From: Verrucomicrobiota bacterium
GTDB taxonomy: Bacteria; Verrucomicrobiota; Lentisphaeria; Oligosphaerales; Oligosphaeraceae
DNA: 7,335 nucleotides
Direction of reading: 5' to 3'
Assembly (NCBI GenBank): GCA_022709995.1
Contig: JAKLHU010000097.1
Location: 1-7,335, forward strand
A program made the translations under genes and the position numbers. Under the pieces are notes generated by a model. That model ran no database searches. It was not told the DNA's origin and saw only the letters and a program-made list of their open reading frames with translations. How positions within the stretch are numbered: position 1 is the first letter of the stretch; each line of letters starts with the position of its first letter. Of the stretch, positions 1-5,582 are shown one piece after another.

Positions 1-1
1 C

Positions 2-700
2 CCCGGCGTACCGGCGGAGGCCGATCTGACGATGCGCGCCGCTCGGTTGCTGCAACAGACCACCGGCACTCGCCAGGGCGCGGCGATTCGCATCGCCAAA
101 CACCTGCCGATGGGCGGCGGGCTGGGCGGCGGCAGCTCCGACGCCGCCACCGTCCTCCTTGAAATGCGGCGGCTGTTTGCCCCGGCCGTTCCCGACCAGG
201 AACTTGGCGCCCTGGCGGCCAAGCTGGGCGCCGACGTGCCGTTTTTTCTGCGACCGGTTCCGTCTCTGGCCACCGGCATTGGCGAAGTCCTCACGCCGAT
301 CCCCGTGGCGGCAACCCCGCCGGTCGTGCTGGCGGCGCCGGGCTTTCCGGTCTCCGCCGCCTGGGCTTACGGCCACTGGCAGGCTAGCCCAAAGCCATCG
401 GCGCCGGCGGCCGAAGACCTGCTCGCAGCCCTGGCCAAAGGCGATGTCGAACACATCGCCCAGCTGACCCACAACGATCTCGAATACTGCCTGCTGGCGA
501 AATTCCCGCTGCTGCGCATTCTTCGGCAGCGGATGCTTGACCTGGGTTGCCTGGCCGTGCACGTTTCCGGCAGCGGTCCGACCTTGTTCGGCATCGGTCC
601 CCGTCAAGGCTTGGAGGCCGATGCCATTTCCTCCTTGGCCGACGGCTTGCCCATGCTTAAAACCTGGTTCTTCCCCGGCACGGCGGCACACCGCGGCTGA
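2..700 (+). CDS. ispE: 4-diphosphocytidyl-2-C-methyl-D-erythritol kinase IspE, 5'-truncated by the window edge
   Basis: IspE uses ATP to phosphorylate the 2-hydroxyl of CDP-methylerythritol in the cytoplasmic MEP (non-mevalonate) pathway to isoprenoid precursors. The frame is open from position 2, before the first ATG at 32, so that ATG is internal: the preceding codons read GVPAEADLT, matching the family segment before the RAA-LL helix. About 232 residues are visible and roughly the first 55-60 are missing, including the N-terminal substrate-binding lysine segment. The GHMP-kinase glycine-rich ATP loop PMGGGLGGGSSDAA is at 107-151, the GADVPFF segment with the likely catalytic Asp at 233-235, and the C-terminal glycine motif VSGSGPTLFG at 563-592. 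The gene ends in TGA at 698-700. It is the only plus-strand gene here and converges on the C45 hydrolase gene. Family assignment is secure from the two GHMP motifs and the GADVPFF segment. Confidence 0.96.
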   Translation, partial: PGVPAEADLTMRAARLLQQTTGTRQGAAIRIAKHLPMGGGLGGGSSDAATVLLEMRRLFAPAVPDQELGALAAKLGADVPFFLRPVPSLATGIGEVLTPIPVAATPPVVLAAPGFPVSAAWAYGHWQASPKPSAPAAEDLLAALAKGDVEHIAQLTHNDLEYCLLAKFPLLRILRQRMLDLGCLAVHVSGSGPTLFGIGPRQGLEADAISSLADGLPMLKTWFFPGTAAHRG

Positions 701-715
701 CCGCCAAAACGGCGG
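701..715 (+). other. Small GC hairpin directly after the ispE stop
   Basis: CCGCC (701-705) can pair with GGCGG (711-715) around the loop AAAAC, beginning on the base after the ispE stop. There is no T-tract on either strand beyond it, so it is not a classical intrinsic terminator. It could only stabilise the 3' end of the mRNA. Weak support. Confidence 0.2.
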
Positions 716-740
716 AAGAACAAAGACCTCTCCATACAAA

Positions 741-760
741 TCCGGACAAGTCCGGACAAG
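741..760 (-). terminator. Tandem 10-bp repeat folding into a hairpin; possible terminator of the C45 gene
   Basis: TCCGGACAAG occurs twice head to tail (741-750 and 751-760), followed by a partial third copy (TCC). Because TCCGGA is its own reverse complement, the two copies can form a 6-bp stem with a CAAG loop (741-756) on either strand. Read on the minus strand the hairpin is followed by TTTGTATGG, a weak T-rich stretch, about 30 nt beyond the C45 stop codon. On the plus strand (ispE direction) no T-tract follows. It lies between convergent genes, where a terminator is expected, but the short T run keeps this tentative. Confidence 0.35.
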
Positions 761-787
761 TCCCGGGTGCGACGCCGCCGCGCCGGT

Positions 788-2035
788 TCACCGGGCGGGC
801 GCGGGCGCGGGGACGGGCGGAGGCGGAGGCGCGGGGACGGGCTTCGTGACGCCATCGCGATTGCCGATGCCGGCGGGCGCGGGCGGGGGCGAGGGCGCGA
901 TGTTCTGCCGATAGAATTCGAGCAGCGTAGCCAGATTGACATGCGCATACGGCATGTCGCAGGCCGGCTTGTTCCGGCCGGCGTCGGCAAACCAGACTTC
1001 CAGGGTGGCCGGTTTGAAAATGGCATTATGCAAGTTGGATTTCATGGCGACCGGCCTTTTGATGATCTCCATCATGACTTCCGGTGTGATGGCGCCCAGC
1101 TTTTCATGCAGGCGTTCGGACAGGACTTTGGCGCGGCCGGAGCCGGAAATCATCACCGTGTCGGCCGGCACGGTCGGCAAGCGCGGATGCTGCTGACCGG
1201 CCTCCAGAACCTCCAGCACGGTCGGCGTCGCATAGATTCCGACCAGGTCGCGGCCGCGGTCGCTGAGGACGTAGTAATACTCGCACGTGCGCGGCGTCTC
1301 CTTCAGAATGGCCACGGCTTCCCGCACGGTCTTGGCCCGTTCCATGATATCGCGCATGAGAAAAGTCATCGGCATGCCGTCCCAGTCGCCTTCGCCGCCG
1401 CCGCCCATTTCGCCCATGGCCAGGCCATGCTCGTTCATCGCCGTCACCGTGCCCAGAAAACCGGCATAGCCGACCGACAGCCAGGCGTGCCGGCCCGTCG
1501 GCAGGAACACCTGCAGCACCGTGTACTTCTGCAAGTTGACGTCGGACATGTAGTCCAGAACACGCGCATGCACAATCTCGCCGTCGGCGGAAGCCCGGCC
1601 CCGGACCGCGACGCCGCTGCAATGAAACAACTCCGGGAAGAAATTGGCGCAAAGGGCGTCGCGGTCGGTGATGCCGGCGGCCCGGCCCATGGCCAGGCAT
1701 TCCACCAGAAAACGCTCCGGCGTATGCGGCCGGGCCCGGGTGATGATCTCATCGAGGCGGTCGTAAAACCACTCCCCTTTGGCAAAACAATATCCAGCCG
1801 CCACCAGCGACATCGTCTGCGGCGTGACCTTGGGGATGATTTTAGCCAGCAGCCGGCCGTGGGCGGCCCCCATTTCCTCCGGCGCGCCAGCCACAAACAG
1901 CACGCGCTTGCCCTGTGTCTGCGCCAGCAGACCATGCGGATCACGGGCCACCACGTTGATTTCCTGCCCGGAAAGACCCAGCCCCGCCACAACGCAGGCG
2001 CTGATCAGCCATGCCAGCCAGCAACACTTCACCAC
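788..2035 (-). CDS. Exported C45-family (acyl-CoA:6-APA acyltransferase-like) Ntn hydrolase with proline-rich tail
   Basis: The 415-residue protein resembles peptidase family C45 / penicillin acyltransferase-like Ntn hydrolases, whose nucleophile is a cysteine and which cleave or transfer amide-linked acyl groups. The substrate is unknown. Visible features: hydrophobic N-terminus (about residues 5-22) with a lipobox-like LISAC at 10-14, so it may be a lipoprotein or a type I secreted protein; conserved GAAHG (56-60); probable nucleophile Cys139 in FHCSG (codon 1619-1621); RVLDYM with Arg158 and Asp161; NEHGLAMG (201-208); and the late NLHNAIF-LEVW block (334-348). Residues 380-415 form a proline/alanine-rich tail. 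The start is GTG: two GTG codons (2033-2035 and 2030-2032) lie 5 and 8 nt after GGAGG (2041-2045), and an in-frame stop at 2054-2056 rules out an earlier start. The second GTG has the more usual spacing. The gene follows the alpha/beta hydrolase gene by 125 nt on the same strand. Confidence 0.85.
   Translation of the reverse strand: MVKCCWLAWLISACVVAGLGLSGQEINVVARDPHGLLAQTQGKRVLFVAGAPEEMGAAHGRLLAKIIPKVTPQTMSLVAAGYCFAKGEWFYDRLDEIITRARPHTPERFLVECLAMGRAAGITDRDALCANFFPELFHCSGVAVRGRASADGEIVHARVLDYMSDVNLQKYTVLQVFLPTGRHAWLSVGYAGFLGTVTAMNEHGLAMGEMGGGGEGDWDGMPMTFLMRDIMERAKTVREAVAILKETPRTCEYYYVLSDRGRDLVGIYATPTVLEVLEAGQQHPRLPTVPADTVMISGSGRAKVLSERLHEKLGAITPEVMMEIIKRPVAMKSNLHNAIFKPATLEVWFADAGRNKPACDMPYAHVNLATLLEFYRQNIAPSPPPAPAGIGNRDGVTKPVPAPPPPPVPAPAPAR
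793..817 (+). other. Putative G-quadruplex motif, plus strand, in the 3' end of the C45 gene
   Basis: Five runs of three or four G occur at 793-795, 797-799, 803-805, 809-812 and 815-817 with loops of 1-3 nt, satisfying the G3+N1-7 pattern. It lies on the strand opposite the C45 coding strand and encodes part of the proline-rich tail. Folding is inferred only; the pattern may be a by-product of CCN proline codons. Confidence 0.35.
804..841. repeat. 14-bp direct repeat inside the proline-rich tail coding region
   Basis: GGCGCGGGGACGGG occurs at 804-817 and again at 828-841, separated by 10 bp of GGA/GGC triplet-like sequence. In the protein each copy encodes part of PVPAP. This points to local repeat expansion as the source of the tail. 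Confidence 0.7.
875..895 (+). other. Second putative G-quadruplex motif, plus strand
   Basis: G runs at 875-877, 881-883, 885-889 and 893-895 have loops of 3, 1 and 3 nt. They cover the start of the proline-rich tail of the C45 protein, on the strand opposite its coding strand. Pattern only; folding is unproven. Confidence 0.35.
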
Positions 2036-2040
2036 GGTAA

Positions 2041-2045
2041 CCTCC
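2041..2045 (-). promoter_or_regulatory. Ribosome binding site deciding the GTG start of the C45 gene
   Basis: The minus strand reads GGAGG at 2045-2041. It sits 5 nt before the first GTG and 8 nt before the second. With the in-frame stop at 2054-2056, it fixes a non-ATG start for this gene. Confidence 0.7.
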
Positions 2046-2160
2046 GATTCTTGTCAACTTGCCCAGCCTGGCCTCAATCAAGCCAGCGCCGCCATGCCCC
2101 TGCGACCAGGGACGGAAACGTGCCAGAACGCAAAATTCAACCAGACTTCAGACCTCGAGC
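2046..2160. other. Gap between the alpha/beta hydrolase and C45 genes
   Basis: This stretch between two same-strand genes contains a small dyad CCCTG/CAGGG (2098-2111, loop CGAC) without a T-tract. A TTGACA-like hexamer on the minus strand (2052-2057) lies too close to the start codon to serve as a -35 for this gene. I find no good promoter, so the C45 gene may be read through from the hydrolase gene. Confidence 0.3.
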
Positions 2161-3867
2161 CTACAACTCCACGCTTTCCAGCAGGCGTTCGAAGACTGCC
2201 GCCGTCATCCGCAAGACATCCTCCTGGCTGACATCACGGGCGGTAAGGTTGCCCGGCGGCGCAAACGCCGTCGCCGGGGTTTCCGCGTCCAGACGCCAAT
2301 CCGTAATCGTAAACGTACCCTGAACGCCGCCAACCGCGAAAAAGCCGCTTTGCGGCACCCCGTCCGCGTCGAAAACGAGATTGATCCGTCCCTTGAATTT
2401 CGGATGCGGGATGTCGACGGCCACCCTGGTCATGCCCTGCGCGGTCGGGGTGACGGAAACCTGGGCGTAGGACTTCAGCATTTCCGGCGCCATCGCGGCA
2501 CTGGCCAGCACTCCGGTCGCCAGCTGGTATTTCAAGATCTGCTCCGGGGTGATGAACGCACTGCAGCGCCGGTCGGCCAGGGCTTGGAGAGAGCCGACGA
2601 AGAGCGACTCCTTGGCGCCGGCTATCCACGGGTGCTCCCCCTGCCCGAAAGCCGCCTGGCCGAGTTTGGGGATTTGCCCAGTCAAGGCATACCATCCGTT
2701 GGTTCCCCGGCTCAGCCGAAAATCAGCTTTGTGGCTGCTGCCGTTGACGTCAACGGCCAGGCTGATACCGAGATGATGGGCACAACCGGGAACGGGCGCA
2801 CTGGACAACATCATGCTCAAAGACCGAAAAAAACCGGCCAGCAGGCGCAAACCCGTCGTTTCCGGATTGCTGGTGTCAGCGGCATCGACCGGACGCCATT
2901 CCGGCGGTCGCCGGGCCGTGAAGAAATCCACCAGTTCGGCAAAGACGTAAGCCGACTGCGAAGCCACGGTATAATGATTGACTCCCGGCAGCCAGATGAT
3001 GTCGCAGCCGGCTTCTTTCCCCAGTTCCCGCGAGCATTCCGGAGGAATGACATGATCCTCCGCAGCGCAAATCATCTTCAGGCGACCATCCTGGCTGAGA
3101 CGGCGAAGCGCCTCCCCTTGGGAGACCGGGTCGAGGCGCTTCAATTCAGCCAGGGTCGCTTCCCGAGCGGCCTCGCTCTGGCCGTCCAGGAACTTCCGGA
3201 ACGCCGCCGTCTCCCGCGATTCATGGCGGAAGATCTTTTCCAGGTTGCCGCCGCCCATAAGCAGGAAGGCGCGTTCCAGGCGCGGTTCGAAGCCACAGAC
3301 GCTGGCCGAGATGATGGCGCCCAGGCTGCCGCCGCCAATGCCGATCTTGTCCGCCGCGACTTCCGGCCGGGAGGACAAGACATCCACGGCCCGGCGATTG
3401 TCCTGAATGGCCTGGTCAAGGGAAGTGATGAACCGCTCCGCCGTGTCCAACATCTGCTTCCGGCCCCGGTTGTTGCCGCGCTGGTCATAATAAGGCATCA
3501 TGATGAACATCGCCACGACGCCATTGTTGGCCAGAGTCGTGCACATCATCCGTTCCAAATCAAAGCCGCCAGCCAGGATGTGGTTGATCACCACCCCGGG
3601 ATGCGACTGGGTCAAGGGCAGGCCGTGCGGCAAGAAGAATTCGCCATGCACGGTGTTGTTGCTGTCCAAGTCGGAAACAACGGGCGACGGATAGGAAATC
3701 GCATACACGGTGTGCGTGGCCCGGCGATCCAATTCGCGTAGCTCGTACTCAAACGGCGACTGATTGAACGTCTCGGCAACGGTGGTCCTGATGACGTCGG
3801 CCTGCCCCAGCAGAGGCCATGACCAAATCAGCAGGAACGCCGCGGCCATTTTCACTACACCATGCAT
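2161..3867 (-). CDS. Exported alpha/beta hydrolase with an additional C-terminal domain
   Basis: The 568-residue protein starts with a signal peptide (hydrophobic about 7-20, likely cut after GQA at residue 23), so it should act outside the cytoplasm. Residues about 75-320 form an alpha/beta-hydrolase domain with the nucleophile elbow GGGSLG (Ser181, codon 3325-3327), a probable acid Asp271 in AAEDHVIPP and the catalytic His298 in GVNHYT, in the right order and spacing for a serine esterase, lipase or peptidase. The family cannot be narrowed to a substrate. Residues about 330-568 form a second region, apparently beta-rich (for example FKGRINLVFDADG near 491-503 and GTFTITDWRLD near 517-527), which I do not recognise. 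The ATG at 3867 follows a strong AAGGAGGT (3875-3882) at about 7 nt. An internal ATG at 3849 is less likely. Its neighbour downstream is the exported C45 hydrolase; tldD lies upstream across a 239-nt gap. Confidence 0.85.
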   Translation of the reverse strand: MHGVVKMAAAFLLIWSWPLLGQADVIRTTVAETFNQSPFEYELRELDRRATHTVYAISYPSPVVSDLDSNNTVHGEFFLPHGLPLTQSHPGVVINHILAGGFDLERMMCTTLANNGVVAMFIMMPYYDQRGNNRGRKQMLDTAERFITSLDQAIQDNRRAVDVLSSRPEVAADKIGIGGGSLGAIISASVCGFEPRLERAFLLMGGGNLEKIFRHESRETAAFRKFLDGQSEAAREATLAELKRLDPVSQGEALRRLSQDGRLKMICAAEDHVIPPECSRELGKEAGCDIIWLPGVNHYTVASQSAYVFAELVDFFTARRPPEWRPVDAADTSNPETTGLRLLAGFFRSLSMMLSSAPVPGCAHHLGISLAVDVNGSSHKADFRLSRGTNGWYALTGQIPKLGQAAFGQGEHPWIAGAKESLFVGSLQALADRRCSAFITPEQILKYQLATGVLASAAMAPEMLKSYAQVSVTPTAQGMTRVAVDIPHPKFKGRINLVFDADGVPQSGFFAVGGVQGTFTITDWRLDAETPATAFAPPGNLTARDVSQEDVLRMTAAVFERLLESVEL

Positions 3868-3874
3868 GCCCTGA

Positions 3875-3882
3875 CCTCCTTA
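3875..3882 (-). promoter_or_regulatory. Strong ribosome binding site of the alpha/beta hydrolase gene
   Basis: The minus strand reads AAGGAGGT, a near-perfect anti-16S match, 7 nt before the ATG at 3867. This fixes the start upstream of the signal peptide rather than at the internal ATG. Confidence 0.8.
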
Positions 3883-4106
3883 CAAGCATTTGCTGCCACT
3901 ACGGAAGACGCCAGCCCGACGCCCGGCGCCATCAAGACCCCGGGACAGCGCCGGAAGACGCCAGCCGCGGGCCGGCAAATCACCATCCGCGACGGCCGCG
4001 ACGGCGCCCGAGCAACGCCGCCAGGCCGCCCCGCGGCGGAAATCATGGTTCGGAACAAGTCAAAATCCTGTCAGCAGTCACGCCAAAGCCGGCAAGAGAG
4101 GGGGTG
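3883..4106. other. GC-rich gap between tldD and the alpha/beta hydrolase, with short repeats
   Basis: No convincing gene or promoter is visible. It contains a 15-bp direct repeat (see its own entry), a tandem CCGCGACGG doublet (3987-3995 and 3996-4004), and a 5-bp stem CCGCC/GGCGG at 4026-4039 with loop CCGC and no T-tract. A TTGACT hexamer on the minus strand (near 4058-4063) lacks a matching -10 at normal spacing. Confidence 0.35.
3902..3966. repeat. 15-bp perfect direct repeat, 50 bp apart, upstream of the alpha/beta hydrolase gene
   Basis: CGGAAGACGCCAGCC occurs at 3902-3916 and 3952-3966. The flanks differ (A versus C before, C versus G after), so the identity is exactly 15 bp. The 50-bp period is near five helical turns, which would suit cooperative binding of a regulator upstream of the gene that starts at 3867. 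Function is inferred only. Confidence 0.6.
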
Positions 4107-5474
4107 TCAGCGGCCGCCGATGACGGCATTCCTGATTCGGATATGCGGTCCGCCCTCGGTCACCGGCAACGGCGACTGGCCGCCTTTGCCGCAACCGCCG
4201 CCTGTTTCGTTGATGGTGAAATCATCGGCAATCCCGTCGATGGCGTGCAAGGTGTCGAACACATTTCCCGTCAGCACCACATCGCGCAACAGTTCGCAGA
4301 CCTTGCCCTGGCGGATGCGATATCCGTAGGCGGCGGAGAACGTAAACATCTCCATCATGGTCTGGCCGCCCTTCATGCCGCAGGCGTAAATGCCGTCATC
4401 GACCCCGGCAAACAGCTGTTCGCGAGTCAGGTCGCCCGGTTCAATGAAGGTATTGGTCATGCGCACGATCGGCGCATAGCCGCCGCAGATGGCGCGGGCG
4501 TTGCCGGTCGGCCGGGCGCCCATCTTGCCGGCCGTCTCCAGCGAATGCAGATGCCCGGCCAGGACACCATTTTTGATCAGTTCCGTGCGCTGCGTGGGAG
4601 TGCCCTCGTCGTCCACCGGATGCGTGCCCTGGAGCGTGCCGCGGGTGCCGTCATCGGTGATGTTCAGGTTTTTCACGCCCATGACGCGCCCGATCGTCAT
4701 CAGCTCCCGCATCGGCTGGTTTTCATACAGGAAGTCCGCTTCGCTCAAATGCCCGAAGGCCTCATGGGCAAACACCCCGGTCAAGTCCGGTCGCAGCACG
4801 ACCGTGTAGCGGCCGCCCGGGCATTGCGGCGCTTTCAGCAGATCAACCGCGCGCTGGGCGACTACGCGCGCGAGCTCTTCGCGGCCAAAAACAATGCCGT
4901 AGTCGGTGGCCGAGGCGACGCTCTCATGCGTCTTCTGCACCAAAGCGCCGGACCGCGCCCCCGCGGACAGCACGAGGACGACACGCGGCCGTTCATCCAA
5001 AAAGTACGTCCCCCGCGTCGAGGCAAAACAGACCGTCCGGAACGTGTCGGCATAACTGACCTGCGACGTCTCGACGCCAGGCACCGACTTGCGCACGATT
5101 TCGTTGTAGTGCTCGACCAGGGCGACTTTGTCCTGGATCGGCACGGTGCGGAAGTCCTGCTGCAGAACCGCGCGGAATTCACGGTCCACGACCGGGACGT
5201 CTTCGGCCAGGACTGTTTTTTCCCGGCCGACCAGGGCCGCGGCGGCACAGGCGTCAGCCACCTTCTCCTCCAGATCGTCAAGGGTATCAAAGGAGCAGAC
5301 ACCCCAGCCGCCGTGCCGGCAGGCGCGGACGATTCCGCCGGTCATGCGGCCAGTGCTGGCATTTTCCTGTTCGGCCCCGCGGTAGGAAAAAGAAGTCGCA
5401 TCGGACTGTTCGAATCGAATCTCGGCGTAATCCGCCCGGGCGTGCTTCAAGGCATCCAACAAACGTTGCTTCAT
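4107..5474 (-). CDS. tldD: TldD-type zinc metalloprotease (TldD/PmbA family)
   Basis: TldD is the catalytic subunit of the cytoplasmic TldD/TldE (PmbA) protease, which degrades unfolded peptides and, in some bacteria, trims modified peptide precursors such as microcin B17. From the chosen start the protein has 455 residues, close to the usual 450-480. The family metal motif HEAFGH is at residues 237-242 (4749-4766), and the C-terminal CGKGGQ segment gives Cys428, expected as the third metal ligand. The surrounding GHLSEADFLY, TDDGTRGTLQG and DDEGTPTQRT blocks are typical of TldD rather than of the metal-less TldE. The frame is open to 5546, but the ATG at 5474 gives the family N-terminus (MKQRLLDALKHARADYAEIR) and has AGGA at 5481-5484, 6 nt upstream; the longer form adds a non-conserved leader. 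It lies 102 nt downstream of hemW. No tldE is present in the window. Confidence 0.95.
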   Translation of the reverse strand: MKQRLLDALKHARADYAEIRFEQSDATSFSYRGAEQENASTGRMTGGIVRACRHGGWGVCSFDTLDDLEEKVADACAAAALVGREKTVLAEDVPVVDREFRAVLQQDFRTVPIQDKVALVEHYNEIVRKSVPGVETSQVSYADTFRTVCFASTRGTYFLDERPRVVLVLSAGARSGALVQKTHESVASATDYGIVFGREELARVVAQRAVDLLKAPQCPGGRYTVVLRPDLTGVFAHEAFGHLSEADFLYENQPMRELMTIGRVMGVKNLNITDDGTRGTLQGTHPVDDEGTPTQRTELIKNGVLAGHLHSLETAGKMGARPTGNARAICGGYAPIVRMTNTFIEPGDLTREQLFAGVDDGIYACGMKGGQTMMEMFTFSAAYGYRIRQGKVCELLRDVVLTGNVFDTLHAIDGIADDFTINETGGGCGKGGQSPLPVTEGGPHIRIRNAVIGGR

Positions 5475-5553
5475 GACTTGTCCTGTTTCCTTCGTCGATA
5501 GTTCACCGCCAGCGGCAAGGAAGCGTCCCGGCGATGAATGCGGCAAATAATCT

Positions 5554-5582
5554 AATGTAATTCGGCAAGCGATATCTTACAA
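5554..5582 (-). promoter_or_regulatory. Possible sigma-70-type promoter of tldD
   Basis: On the minus strand TTGTAA (5582-5577, overlapping the hemW stop codon) and TACATT (5559-5554) are separated by exactly 17 bp, each matching four of six consensus bases. They lie in an AT-rich island (about 5536-5580) in otherwise GC-rich DNA. This would give a leader of about 70 nt before the tldD ATG. Pattern-based only. Confidence 0.3.

Noticed and set aside
2052..2057. Perfect TTGACA hexamer (minus strand) before the C45 gene
   Set aside because: A -10 at normal spacing would fall inside the coding region beyond the start codon, so it cannot serve as the promoter for this start.
767..2323. Long plus-strand open frame (518 codons) opposite the C45 gene
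   Set aside because: It is rich in His, Arg, Gln and Gly with no recognisable motif and lies antisense to a gene with clear family motifs. Long antisense frames are common in GC-rich DNA because stop codons are rare.
2059..3741. Plus-strand open frame of 560 codons opposite the alpha/beta hydrolase
   Set aside because: No domain-like sequence, signal or ribosome site; it mirrors the coding frame of the minus-strand gene, whose catalytic triad and signal peptide are clear.
4026..4039. CCGCC/GGCGG hairpin as a terminator of tldD
   Set aside because: Stem of only five pairs and no T-tract on the minus strand after it.
3855..4058. Small minus-strand frame (67 codons, TTG start) in the gap before the alpha/beta hydrolase
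   Set aside because: It has an AGGA about 8 nt before the TTG, but the product is Ala/Pro/Arg/Val-rich without pattern and overlaps the strong ribosome site and start of the hydrolase gene.
3819..5501. Plus-strand open frame of 560 codons opposite tldD
   Set aside because: Antisense to the well-supported tldD; composition is His/Arg/Gln-rich and no motif is visible.
5475..5546. 24-codon N-terminal extension of tldD
   Set aside because: The extra residues do not fit the family N-terminus, while the ATG at 5474 has AGGA 6 nt upstream and starts the conserved sequence.
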